Shown one piece after another: positions 11,171 through 23,344 of a stretch of DNA of 64,000 nt. The translations under genes were made by a program, and so were the position numbers. The notes under the pieces were generated by a model. It saw nothing but the letters and a program-made list of their open reading frames with translations. It did no database searches and was not told where the DNA came from. The stretch is taken from positions 124,001 to 188,000 of the forward strand of contig JAJJXM010000040.1 of the NCBI GenBank assembly GCA_024516155.1. The letters are read 5' to 3'. The stretch's first letter is position 1. The number at the start of each line of letters is the position of its first letter. The DNA comes from Pyronema omphalodes. Taxonomy: Eukaryota; Ascomycota; Pezizomycetes; Pezizales; Pyronemataceae.

Positions 11171-13117
11171 ACAGCAGGTTCGTGGTTGCCGAAAAGGCTG
11201 GGAGTATGTATGTGGGCAATTATCTAGCGGGCAAATAATCTCAAAGGCCTTAGCTTACAAATCTAACAGGCTCCTTTATCAGGTTAAATTTCGGCTGCAT
11301 CATGCGATCCCGAAACATCAGCTTATTCATATATTGTTACTCGAGTTGATTCCCATTGTACCTCGCGGCAGTTCAAATACATCCAAACATGAGCGCTATT
11401 TTCACTATTTATTATTATTAACAGTAAGTAAGCTCCTCTTGAAACTCTAAAATCGCTTTCGTAGTCTTCTTCTCATTAATCACGTTTAATGTTGACGTCC
11501 ATGGTGCCGTTTCCAAATCACGTCTTTCTCAGTCCTTCACCACAGTGCTTTGATGATAGCCTACCAGCCCATGCATTCTCTGAAAACATTTTACGAGATT
11601 GGCGCTTAATTTTCACGTTAAATTACTAGTGCCCAGATAGAGTATGAGTGATGTTCTATGGCGCCAGACGCTCGTAAATAAGGCGAGGGCATCAGTTGTG
11701 CTACGTTGTGGAATAACTTCCTCTGTATAGCTATGTTGATATATATATGCTTAAAAAAAACAAGAATATATATTAGAAACAGCTTCTATCAAGGGCACAT
11801 CGGAAGATGAGAAGGTAGTCAGGGTCATATCGCATCGTCCTCCTTACATCCCTAAATGATGCTTGGGAGCAACCCCCTCGGATGGACTAGCTGTACATAC
11901 ATTCTGGAAATACTTGATGGGGGAAGGTTCAGGAATGAAGACATGACAGGATTCGAAACCCTCAAGAAAATATCCGTAGCGATTTCTCCAAGTCAGTGAC
12001 ACTTCAAGTTCGCAAAATATTAATCTGTAGAAAAACGTACCAAATGAAGTCCAAATCAGAATTGCTGGTATTCCCATTAACGGTGTTCAAAATCCTCACG
12101 TGTTAACGGCTTGGCACCGAGCAAGCTTGGCATCACTCGTCCTGATTCGGCACGAGTGATTGTCTATGTCCAGGCCTTCATATTACCTTTCGACTGTCAC
12201 CAACCCGTGCCGCCCTTTTCGGTATTCAGTTTCTTAAATATTATACTCCCTTCCACAGTAAACCTCTTAAGGGCTGGCTCAGATCTCCTCTTGCGGCTCC
12301 TGACTAGTCGAAAACGACAGCTGAGGTCACCTCTAGTGCTTTACTTTCCCTTTTCTTGTCTTTTGTTAGCCATCTGCATTATCTAATACAGTAAGACTCC
12401 ATTTGCGGCCCGCATGTTTACGCCGCTTTACCCATCTGATCCTCGTTGCCTATTTAAACTCCCGGACCGGCTGCTCTACGAATTCATTCCCTTCACACAG
12501 TTTACCAAACGCGAGATTGACCGTTCACCTGAAAACCGAGGCACTCATTCTTTAAAAAGAACAATTGAGCTTCCAGTTGGGATGCCTATTCTGACGAAGG
12601 TATATATGCACTGATAAAAGATTCCATGACGATCTAGTGCAGAAAAATTGTTTTTACGAAGACTGGATATATCGGCATTGTGAGTCAAACTGAAGTATAC
12701 AAGGCTGAAAACAGCATATTGCAAAATGCAAGGAAGTCTTAAGCCTTTAGAATATCCGACACATAAAAGTATTGAAAAATGCTCGGCTAGCCGTGCTTGA
12801 ATGTCTTTAATACAGAGGCTCCGTAATTCAACTCTAGAATTGGAAGAGAAAATATATCCGGTTCACACGTCGAGACTGATCACGAGGCTTTTTAATATCT
12901 ACATCGAAATAAAACTTACCACTAGACCGTGTATGTTTTCATCCGGCCCGTTATCACTAGACCTACTTTACACAACAAGATGTTATTGTGGACAAGATAC
13001 CCATCTTATAATGGTTAAATCATTTGGAACCACGATTTTTATTACATTTGTTGTATTCATACTAATACTAGTCTAGTCGTCTGTTTCTACAAGGTACTCG
13101 CATACAAAAGATTTTCA
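11171..13117. other. Spacer between repeat copy 1 and pseudogene
   Basis: No recognisable gene. ORFs of 60-91 codons occur on both strands without motifs. The stretch is AT-rich, with a tatatatat run near 11740. It might be old transposon debris, but I see no diagnostic feature. Confidence 0.5.
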
Positions 13118-16059
13118 TCAGTTATTATCGATTAAAAATTGGATAGCATTATTTTTCATATGCATATCCGACATTTCACGTTCATCAGACATATGACGGA
13201 GGAGAGTTGGTGCCAGAACCACAGCGAGGTTGCGAGAGTTCATCAGGTTTTCTTCTCGGTGGGCAGCGACTCTGTTTTTTGGAGGGGGTATGTTAGTATA
13301 CGTTTTTTATGCTGATTCTTTTTGGTGAGTGGGGATTTTTTACCTCGCAAGATGGAAGATGACGAACTGAAGAACATCACGATGGGCTTGTGGTAGGTCC
13401 TCAGTAACTTGTCGTAGAAGATCCACACGCTTCTCGACTTCGTACTTGTCTATTTTTTTTATCAATGAATTAGTATGTTATCCTATATTCGACATTCCAA
13501 AGAGGGGGATGAAAAGACTTACTAGTACTCTCCACAAACCGATCATAGAGTTCATAGGTGATAAGGGGGTTAGGAAGGTTTCGGAAGTATTGTTTGAGTA
13601 CACTGGTGACCGAGCAAATATCCAGATCCGGAGAAAACTGGACATCCTCACCCCTCTCAAACTCGTCCTGAACCTGGCGCATTTGAGTAGCACCACCGGA
13701 CTTCCTGTAAATTCCCTCCATATCCATTCCCCTCATCTCGACTTCCTGGATACACTTCTGGACGACAGCGGGGATCTTGGTTCCTTCGTATTCGGTTCGG
13801 GTGACGAGGTCTCCTCCGAACATTAGGACAGCGTTGGGATCGATGGGGGCGGTGATAACGGGTTCCCCAGGTGCGGCGCCGTTCTTCTTGTCTTTCTTCA
13901 CCCAGGATTTACCACCCGGGAAGCGAGGATCAAGGATGATTCCGGCTCCATCAAGGTTAATTTCGGTAGCGAACACCTTGTTACTGAGCTTACCGGCGTT
14001 CTTCATGATAGCAGCTCCGGGTTTCTTCCAGAACTGTTTCTTCTGCCCAACGCCATTCTTGAAGGGCGAAACCTTCTGCGCAATCATAACCTCTGAGCTT
14101 GCCACTGTGGCATCGTAAGGTATTCCAATGGTTGGATAATAGCTTGCTCTCGGAGACAGTCAAAGCTCTCAACGTCTTCGAGCTCAACGTCTTCGAGGAG
14201 TTGGTCGCGCTGCTGAACTAGGTCGGATATATCGGCCTTCAAGGTGGCTTTTAGAGCTTCGAGCTCTTTTGTACGGCCACTGATTAGGCCGGATTTCAAC
14301 TCGACGGGGTTGATACTCTTTCTGTAATTGCGATTTCTATTAGCAGGTGCATCCAAAGGCTGTGAGTGTAGATAAGGAACTTACCCGTCGGTCTTAGAGG
14401 CATCCAGGTGCTGTTTAATCACCATCAACTCTCTGAGGAAGGCTTCTCTTTCGGTTTCTAGCAGAGCTACCGTGCTACGCTTCTGCATGATCGACTCTTG
14501 CAGAGCTTTCGCGGAGGCGGAGTTCTATGATGACGTCATGTTAGTGCACTTGTCGAAATTTTATTTCACGGTAAAGTAAGGGGGTATGAATGACTTACGT
14601 TGAGCTTAGTCTCAAGCTCCACTATGCGCTGAGTAGACCTTCTCAGCTCTTGCTTCAATGTACGGATCTCGTCCTTAGGATCCATGTACATTGGAGACAC
14701 CATGTCTCCGTACGCCTGCTCCCCTGGTGATCTAACCGCCAATTCACTGAGGGAACGACCATGACTTGTTTTCCTATTCTAAAGGTAAGTATTGATTCCA
14801 CAGGTCTTATCGAATTGATTCACATACCCTAGAGCATTACTCGGCTCCGAATCGGAATCTGAAATCGGAGAGAAATTCGACTCCTGTGCCACTGATGGAC
14901 AACGTCCGGATGCAGACTCTGGTGAATCAATCTTAACTGATACACTTGACGAACCTAATAGCATATGTGAGTACTGGGGTTGATTGAGGGGGGGTGTGGA
15001 GGAATACATACCAGTAAACGGCGTATTCATCCTGCTCAACGATGGCCGGATCGAATCGCCTCGCGGTGGTATACTGCCCATGGAATCCCGAGGAGGAGAG
15101 GGCGCTGCGGTCTCCGGTGGGGACATGCCGCCAACGGACCGCTTGCGCTCTCTCGGCGTCTCACCCAGTCGGAAACCTTCACTTGAGCCAACATCAGATG
15201 TGGCTCTGCCCGCGCTATTCAGCAACCTCTCCACCCGCTCTGCCGACTCGTGAGATATCCGGGGGATTTCGAACTTGTCGAGTGCCGCTTGCAACTCGTA
15301 ACTCCTGTCCTGAGTTGCGATATGGGGCCGGGCGTTCCTATTCTCCGCCTCATAGGCACTCGTGATCTTGCCATCACTCGGCTTGATCCTATCCCATTCC
15401 GAACCCGAGTACTGCGAACTACGTCCATGTGACGAGTCGTCAAGCACCAGCGGGATGTTCCCGGTAAAGTCACCAAACGGATTGCCGTTAGCAGTCAGTT
15501 GGTCTAAACCTTGGAAACTGTGGCGCTTCTGTGCACGGGACGTCCGAAGGTTGTCTATTTTCATCATTAGCAAATTTATTCCCCTACACCGTAATTATTT
15601 GTGGAAATAGGTCCATACCTGCTGAGAGACCCATCGGCGACAGCTGCTGTGGGGTAAATTTGGCAAGAGAGGGACCCGCAGCGCTCGGAGAAGGTCTACT
15701 GGGAGCTGGAGTCGGAGATTCTCCATCGCCGGAATCTGGAGGGGGGAGCGGCGGCAACGACTTGTCGTTGTTTTTCTTCTGTTCCATCATGGGAGTCTGG
15801 GTTTCACTCGTCGGCGTTCTTGACGAGGGTTTTGGCCGGGACGACTTCTTCCGTCTAGACATTAAAGTCTCATGGCATCCCATACAAAAGATGCCTTGAG
15901 AGGTCCTGGCGTACTTCAGGTTCTCGATCTTACGCTTACAGTTGCGGCACCTAAAGCAACCAGCACAGTAAGCCTGATCACCCGTCAGGATTGCCAGGTC
16001 CTCGATCTTCTGGTTACAAGCTGTACAGCTTGAACAGATCAGGGAGCCATCGCCAAGAA
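13118..16059 (-). pseudogene. LIM/RhoGAP pseudogene (3' part only)
   Basis: Paralogue of the intact gene at 31907-35423, very similar in exons and introns. It starts abruptly inside LIM domain 1 (equivalent to 35038), so the promoter, start codon, exons 1-2 and the first zinc-binding half are absent. It retains LIM2, the Ser/Pro-rich middle (about 14779-15550), the coiled coil and the RhoGAP domain with its GIYRKSG arginine-finger motif. Lesions: a 12-bp loss near 16030 removes four residues (TYSC), including a zinc-ligand Cys; a 181-bp deletion at about 14136 (equivalent to 32937-33117) shifts the frame in the coiled coil; a 15-bp tandem duplication lies nearby at about 14170-14200; the 3' end diverges five codons before the normal stop and meets a TGA at 13118-13120. 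The first sequence upstream of the break (16060 on) is unrelated to the gene. A transcript starting in flanking DNA could still make a RhoGAP-only piece from the 13470-14105 ORF, but I consider it a dead copy. Confidence 0.85.
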
Positions 16060-19000
16060 CTCGCAAAGTTGCGTCTAAGCACGTTAGAGAAATTAACATC
16101 ACAGGGTAGGATCGAACATACAAAAACAGCAGATTTCAAGGAGTCCTGGTAGCTCAGTAGCTTTCAAGGCTGATCGTAAACCCCTCATAGTCCTTTCCAA
16201 CACGGTTGGCGGAAATTGAAGGGCAGAATCTTTCAGCTATCGCAGTCCACAATACGGCAGAAAATTCGAGATTGGAGGCTAGAGAATGAAGCGTTAGTTT
16301 CATCAAAATCTTCAGTAAATTCCCCAGCTGAAGCTCGACACTTGAAGCCTCAACCCAGAGGCTCGTGGTGAGAAGCTTGGGTCCAAAGCATGACTTCTGA
16401 GCAATTAAGGAAATGCTAAGAAAAACTCACATTGTAATTCCCTCAGGTCATTCGAGGCTGTCCTTGATTTTTTCGCTGGGATTAAGGTACTGTCAATGAC
16501 AGTCGTTTTTTGACGTTTAACCGTGGTCGGTTTCAAGACAGAACACACTATACACCGTCAGTTCAACATCTCAATCTCGAAAGAATGAAGTGATATCACA
16601 ACGAGAAGGGTACTTACAATCAACATGAGCGTTTTAGATCAGCTCATGCTGTATGTTATGCATTGTTTCCTCAGTCTAGTCGAGCACTGAATGCTGTTAG
16701 CTAATACTTCTCCAGAGTCATTGAAGCCCGAAGCACAAAGAAAGGGCTTGCATCATCTTGCCACATTTCTGACAACCCCACATGCTAGACGCGGTTGAAA
16801 TGATGTTGCAAGTGAGGCAAACGATCTCCAGCGAAAGGAGTAATGGTAGGGTAAGAGATGGAGAGCTCCGATGAGAAATGCAGAAGCAGAAGAATAAGAG
16901 TAGATCATCAAAGTCAAAGCTGACGATGAGAAGGATCGCGAGAAAGAAACCATTCCAAGAATCAGACTTGTAAGAGAGACATACCGAGGAGCTTTGGTAA
17001 GCTGAGAAAAATTAAAACATGGTAGAAGACATTTGTAATAGAGAGAGGAAAAAAGGTGAGGATAAAATGCCCCGGTGGGCTTATTCAGAGAGGTGAGTCG
17101 TTTCGCATGAAGCAAGAAGTGGTGTAGAGGACCGGAGAGAAGGGGAGGAAAGGTGGAAAGAGCGGGGTGGAAGGACGTAAAAGTATTTGTCTTGGCAAAC
17201 GTGCTGGGGGGGGGGGGGCATACTGGCACTGTGGCGGTGCAACGGTGTCGAGGACGTCTCAGCAAGTGGATAGGTAGGGTCCCATCACGAACGGTACTTT
17301 TGCAGCAAAATTACGGTGGATGGTCGGCTACTGAAAACTAGAACCTATAAACCTTGTTCACACAATTCGTTGTTTCTTTCGTTTATTCATTCGTTAGACC
17401 TTAATACATATTAAAATGTGTTTTCCGCGGTTTTCTCTGATTTTGAACGGTGCACGTGTCTCTCGGTTGCTATTACTATGGCGCTATTATCCCAACTGAA
17501 AAGTATGGCTATACTTGGTGTGGGATTTGTATGTAGCGTGTATATTATGACGCACGGTTTCGAAGCTACCAGCCTGAAGAATGAAGTAACCATTAAGAAA
17601 CCAAATCTCCACAAAACATTGCCCCTGCTTCAAATCATAATGCTGATTCGCCCGCCACAGAGCATAACGATCCGCTGGTACAATGAGTCGACGCCATCAC
17701 TGGATGTAATATCACACACAGTTTTTTTTTTTGCATATTAGAATCATTCACAGCTCACGATATCTTTAACTTCACTTGGAAAACGGATCAAAAAAACTTC
17801 TGTTTTGAGTAATCACATTTGATGACCATTAACAAAAAAGTACCCCCTCATACCCTCTTGTGTACCACCCAAGACGAAACACAATCTACCTATGAACATA
17901 ATAGTACACCTCCCACACATCTTGTTCTGCCTCCATAATGTTATAACAATACCTCCATGGTAAAAGAATGTACAGATTGTGGCGAAATTATCCTACCACC
18001 GAAGCCAACCACATTCCATCGCAGCTTTACACATTCCAGCTACGTCTTTCCTCCAAATCACAATTCCTTTTCGAACGCTAAAGTCAGCACAGCTTAAACA
18101 GAAAAAATCAAGATACCATACCTCATGAATCCAACCAGACAACAAACAGCGAAGTTAAGATGGACGGCCAGAGCTGCAAACAGGGAACCAGCAACTACTG
18201 TTGCTTCTAGTACTCCAGCTTCAACCAATCCATTATTTCCATGAAAAGACCAGATCTTCCATTCTCTGCAATAGTTCACCACGAAGAATCCTCGGATTTC
18301 AATGGGAGCCATACCACCCCCAAAGGGGTGGATTGATAGAGACGCAAGAGACAGTCTGGGCTGTACATCGACGAGAATTACAAGATGCGGCAATCTCAAA
18401 TGCTTTGGCTCATCTAAGGCCTATCGAATCGTTAGTAATCTTGACTCGTGAAGCTCAGATTGAATGTAGTTATCGTACCAGTCAGCACTATTGTACGAGA
18501 CATCTTTGTCGTCCCGGGATGGAGACTGCGACGAGGAAACTTTGGCGTTTGACGTGGTTGTGGTAGCTTGTGTGTACTGGTAATACAGCAGGGAAACAGA
18601 GAGGAGCAACCGGTGCTCTTGAAGGTCAGGGACCATCACAAGCACAAAGAGATAAAGATTCGGTTGTCGATCCGACGACCGCGGTAACCAGATTCGTTAG
18701 TATCTTCATTTATTACTGGAGGTTCAGCGATTCATCTCGATAATCGACAACTGCGGACGAGAGAATGGAAATAAAGTAGGAAAAGTGCGCTCGTCTGAAT
18801 TGGGTGGGGTACCGAAGGAAAGCGAGATAAGTAACTTACGAAACCGAAGTACGGTAAAAAATTCCAGAAAACACCGCACAAAAATAGACTCATCGTATGT
18901 ATGTGACTTTCGCCTGGATAATGTTAGCTGGCTTTGGACTCAATGTTCGACCACGGTAAGCCTGGGGCTGCCGGAATACTTACACAAAAGACCCTCAAAA

Positions 19001-20280
19001 AAGTGGAAGGGTCAAGATGAATAGTGTATTGAGACGGAAAAAGTCTCAGATAGTCATCTCAAGTGAGAAACAGTGAGAGGGGGAATTGCCCAAGTGGGCT
19101 CATGATTTGGAGAGGTGAGTCGTTTTCGGTGAAGCACAGAGTGGCATAGAAGACGCGAATGAGGGCAGAAGTGGTGGAGAATGTGGGGTGGAGTGACACA
19201 TGTGCATTCATGCCCAGGTACGGTACCTGAGAACAGCACTAGCATGTTTTGGGGCCACATCCGTAGCGAGAGCAATCTGACAAAGGTTCTTGGAAAATAC
19301 ATACATAAAGATAGACGGCGAAATAAATAAGCATTAATTGGAGCGGAAAACTACTAGCCATGAATCATGCATAATGTATCCACTCACAGTCATAAACATC
19401 CATATGTTCCGACCTCTGAGGAAAGCATGGCTGGAGCTGTCAAAGTTCAGAACTATATAGACTTCGATCATAGAGTTAACTAATTCAGCGCAAGGGATTT
19501 GATGAAACTGAAACTTACTTAATGAATGTAACTTACTCGGAATTTCGGGTGGCTTATGCAAAGGTCAAATCCAGCGGACGAGTGACGCTCCTTGACTAAT
19601 TCCGGTGTCTCGGGTATCAAACGAGTTCACTCCTATAACTCGGCCTTACTGAATAAAGGGTCGAGGAATATTCAGTTCTCTGCAAGTCATTTTAGATCAA
19701 TATTTGCTCAAATTCTGCGTTTTCAAGTTCGTGAGGAAGAGCGAGTGATCGGATATGAAGGTATTGACATTTCATGATCAAATAACCGAATAAATTCCGA
19801 GGGCCTAACCCTCAGTTTACCGTTAACCAATCCCATTAAACTCGAAAGCCACAATGAGAGTACAAAATGACGCACATAAATCGGGTTGCTCAACCAGGAT
19901 TAGAAATCCGTTTGCATGAAGTCCGATTTCCTGGAGTGCATAAGTTGGACCCTTACATCATTGTCGTTGCATTTTTAGATAGGAGCCATTCACAAATGGG
20001 CAAGTCCTCATAGAAATATGCTGTATTATCATCAGTCCATAGGATCGATCTCGCCTAGAAATTTATTTTATCTTAGAATAAATTATGATTGGTCCAGGGT
20101 TAAGTCGCGGTACTGATAGTCATTCGCTCGTATTAATACTCGTGACAACCGTAACACCTTGACATTCTCGGGTAAGAAACTGTGAAAGAAGTGAGTACCT
20201 AGAATTTTCTAAGTATCCGAATCAATCCGTATATAGGTTTTGAATCAAAATGACGTACTGTATAGCACTGTATAGACGCT
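16060..20280. other. Long spacer with weak ORFs
   Basis: No family-recognisable gene. Two minus-strand ORFs at 18094-18645 (74 and about 101 codons), joined by a possible short intron ending at actaacgattcgatag, look slightly protein-like; the second has a hydrophobic Ala/Val/Leu stretch, but neither has a recognised domain. A short dispersed repeat pair (about 17060-17175 and 19078-19200) is listed as a finding. Poly-G at 17204-17217 and poly-T at 17720-17731. Confidence 0.45.
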
Positions 20281-20434
20281 GGGTTTTAATATTTTATTCT
20301 ATACAAAGCTCTGAATACAAGCCACATCTATCGAAATCTCTTTCTTCGTAAACCCCTCAGATCAGCCCCAAATCCCAGGCTTATTGATCATCCGTATAAC
20401 CTTGATCAAACAACAGCGTAGCTGGTTAAGGCAA

Positions 20435-20700
20435 TTAAACCAACCATACCAATACCAGCCGATCTCTCGGCATCCTCGGCGAATAACCACATCCCCACCA
20501 AGTTTCCATACGCCCTTCGGCAACCACAATCCCCTCCTCATTCTTCCACACCTGCGTCACGCCTTCCAACTCGCCCCTCTCTCGTGGTTCCCAAAACTTC
20601 ACAGCCTCGTCCCATTCAGGAACACTGATTACGGTTCCACAAACGCGAAACCGCGACCGCGTTGAACAAGGATCTAGGAATCTCTTCACGCGCACAACGA
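20435..20700 (-). CDS. Possible small protein or exon, unrecognised
   Basis: A minus-strand open frame of about 86 codons with a mixed, protein-like composition, including VPEWDEAVKFWEPRE and a Trp-rich end. It has no ATG of its own (the frame opens with GTG), so it could only be a downstream exon. A second minus-strand frame at about 20740-20890 (beginning MRCDEIILGS) could be an upstream exon, but I cannot find a clean donor/acceptor pair. A competing plus-strand ORF of 145 codons covers 20662-21099. The three cannot all be real, and possibly none is. It lies head to head with the sirtuin gene. Confidence 0.2.
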
Positions 20701-21248
20701 GTGAGGTTTTATGCGGAACGCCGCTCCGACCACCCGCTTTTTAAGCAGACCTTAGACTCGTTGTTGAGGGGATCCCAGAAACTGATTGGCGCCAACACAC
20801 GCACGGGAAGAGAGCCCAGAAGGTCCACACCACAGGGCAGCAGCACACTCCCCAGAATTATCTCATCGCACCGCATACCCGCAACCTTTCCACCTGTTAC
20901 ATACGTTCACCAGTTGAACGGCCCGCCTTTCGAGCTTCACCTTGGAACGAATCGGTTTATTTCTTCTTCGACGCAAGGGACTTTGAATTGGATTGGACGA
21001 TTGGGAGATCAACACATGACGACAGCCCTCGTTTGTTCTGGTTCTGGTTCTGGCTTTGGTTCTGGTTCTTCATTTCCGTCGTCACGGTCGCTACTCTAGA
21101 TCACTAGATCAGATCTCCAGGGTTCGGGTGTAAACAAGAGCCAAGCCGCAACCCCCAACACCATACACCATACACACATCCGCGAACTAAGACAATTTAC
21201 AACGCGTCCCGTCCGCGGACCTGAACAAGAAATACCCTTTCAACAACA

Positions 21249-23344
21249 ATGCCAATAACCACGGTAACCTCGGAATGTTCACGAGCACTACAAGAAATTG
21301 CGGATAATGTTGCGAAATCCAAAAAAATTATTGTCGTGACAGGAGCTGGAATCTCGACAAACTGTGGTATACCTGTAGGCCATTACCCCCTCTTGAAACA
21401 GAGCGTGTTCTCTCCTAAATTTTTTCAACGGACTTCTGGCCTCATTTGGGCCCTTCTGTGTGGAATACTGTTGCATTGGATCAACGCTTTTGTGGACCCG
21501 CCATTGGGGAGTTTTTGAAGAATGCTAATTCTGAGTTCTCTTCTCTCCAATAGGATTTCCGTTCAACGGACGGTCTCTACAACCTCGTTAAATCCCAATA
21601 CCCAAACGCGGTAGTCAAAGGTCGCGACCTCTTCGATGCCGTATTATGGAGCGACCCTGTATCAACTTCTTTATTTTACACCTTTCTTGCGAACCTCCGT
21701 CGCGAAATTATTGCCGTTCCTGACACCACCGCTGTTCATAAATTCATTCGTACCCTCGCTGAAACCGGACGCCTGTTACGATGCTACACTCAGAACATTG
21801 ACGGTCTTGAAGAACGTGAGGGTTTGGTTATGAACCTTTCCCATGGAAAAGGAAAGCGGAAACGCCCTTCTCCAATTACCACGGACGACACAAGAACCGA
21901 TCAGGAGAAGGGATGTCAAGTCGTGCAGCTTCATGGTGATCTAAAGTCCCTAAGGTGCACCAATTGTCAGTTATTGACTGCGTACACCGCTTCTTCGGTA
22001 GAACAGCTTATGAAGGGGGAGGCGCCAGTATGTGAAGCTTGTGAAGCGGCCTCTATGGGTCGCCAAGCCGCCGGGAAAAGGGCCACTAAAGTCGGCCTCT
22101 TGAGACCGAATATCGTATTATATGGAGAAGAGCATCCCGCAGCCGATCAAGTTGGGGCCATTGCAGAGGCCGATATCAAAGCTGCTCCTGACATGATGAT
22201 AATCTTAGGTACCTCATTGAAGGTCCATGGATTAAAGGTTATTGTCCGTCAATTCGCCAAGGCAGTCCACGCAAAGGGTGGAAAGGTGATTTTCGTTAAC
22301 AACACCCCGCCATCGGATTCTGTCTGGGAGGGAGTTATCGATGAATACGTTGAAATGGATTGCGATAAATGGGTTGCAGATGTTCGGAATCGGCGGCAGG
22401 GTATCTGGGAAAAACAAACAAAACTCTCAGTCAAAGTCAGCAAATCAGGAGCAGGGGGGTTAACTGAAAAATCCATCAATCTCGGGGATAAAGAAAATGA
22501 TGGGGCTCCAGTTCGTAAGAGAACCAAAGCCCCGGAACCAAGAACCCCCTCGAGAGGCCTGGTGGAGAAGACCAGAGGATTAAGCTTGAGTGTTAACAAG
22601 ACTCCTCCCTCTACTGTTAGACGGAGACTGGGAATAGGAAAGAAGAACTTCCTGGATACTCCCAGTAGAAGGGGATCAGACTCCGAGAGTGATGGAAATC
22701 GCAGCCCTATGCCTAAGAGACGAAAGCTTGCACTTGGAACCGATAGTCCAATGATTTCCCCACCTGCCACGCCATCAAGGGGAAGAGCGAGAATGCTTCG
22801 TGTTGAAATCCCGGTTAACACACCTGAGAAGCAACTCCGGGCCGAAATTCGAATCTATGAAGATAACGACGATTCTTTGAAGACAGCATCGGCAGTACTG
22901 AAAGCATTGAACACAGCTGCAAAGACTCCCTCTCGTGCTTCTCCGTCTAGAAAATCTCCATCCAAAGCATCGGCGCAGATTTCCCCATCTAAGGCTGCTC
23001 AAGTTCAGGCAACCCCCTCTAAACGCGGACCGGGAAGACCACCGAAGGCTGCGGCTACTCCTGCAAAGTCAACCCCTATCAAGGCCGCTTTGTTTGATGT
23101 TCCGTTCACCTTTACAGCTAGTGCCGTGAAGGCGCCTCCTGCGAAGGGATTGAAAGCTTCCACTCCCGCCCCAGCAACTCCTACTCGCCGTGGTCGCTCT
23201 GCTGGGTCTCCTACTCCTTTGGAGATTCTGGTGTCGACTCCGAAGGCTGCCTCCCCGAGTAAAGTGTCCTCGCCGGTAAAGATGGTAGCGGAGCCAGCTA
23301 TTGGTAGGAGGAAGAGTTTGAGGATTTTAAAGAGCGTTGCATAG
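21249..23344 (+). CDS. Hst3/Hst4-type sirtuin, NAD-dependent histone deacetylase
   Basis: Sirtuins remove acetyl groups from lysines using NAD+. The Hst3/Hst4 branch acts in the nucleus on histone H3 (K56), supporting genome stability and silencing. There are two exons, 21249-21374 and 21554-23344. The intron has donor gtaggc, branch tgctaat and acceptor tag, and joins GIP to DFRS, restoring the NAD-binding GIPDFRS motif. The predicted protein is about 638 residues. GAGIST lies at about 32-37, TQNIDG near 120, the catalytic LHGD near 160, two CxxC zinc pairs (CTNC, CEAC) follow, then GTSL and a late VNNTPP. The last third is Ser/Pro/Lys-rich and likely disordered, with many TP/SP sites and an AT-hook-like KRGPGRPPK at about residue 530. 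An unusual acidic/basic insert (about 135-155) sits between TQNIDG and LHGD. The ATG is the first in frame and gives the expected short N-terminus. Hst3 versus Hst4 cannot be separated here. Confidence 0.92.

Noticed and set aside
16753..17265. 170-codon minus-strand ORF, Ser/Leu/Pro-rich
   Set aside because: Its composition follows a purine-rich tract and a poly-G run, and it overlaps the short dispersed repeat; no domain.
18094..18645. Possible two-exon minus-strand gene with a hydrophobic segment
   Set aside because: A plausible branch and acceptor exist, but no donor could be fixed and no domain is recognised; kept only as a note in the spacer entry.
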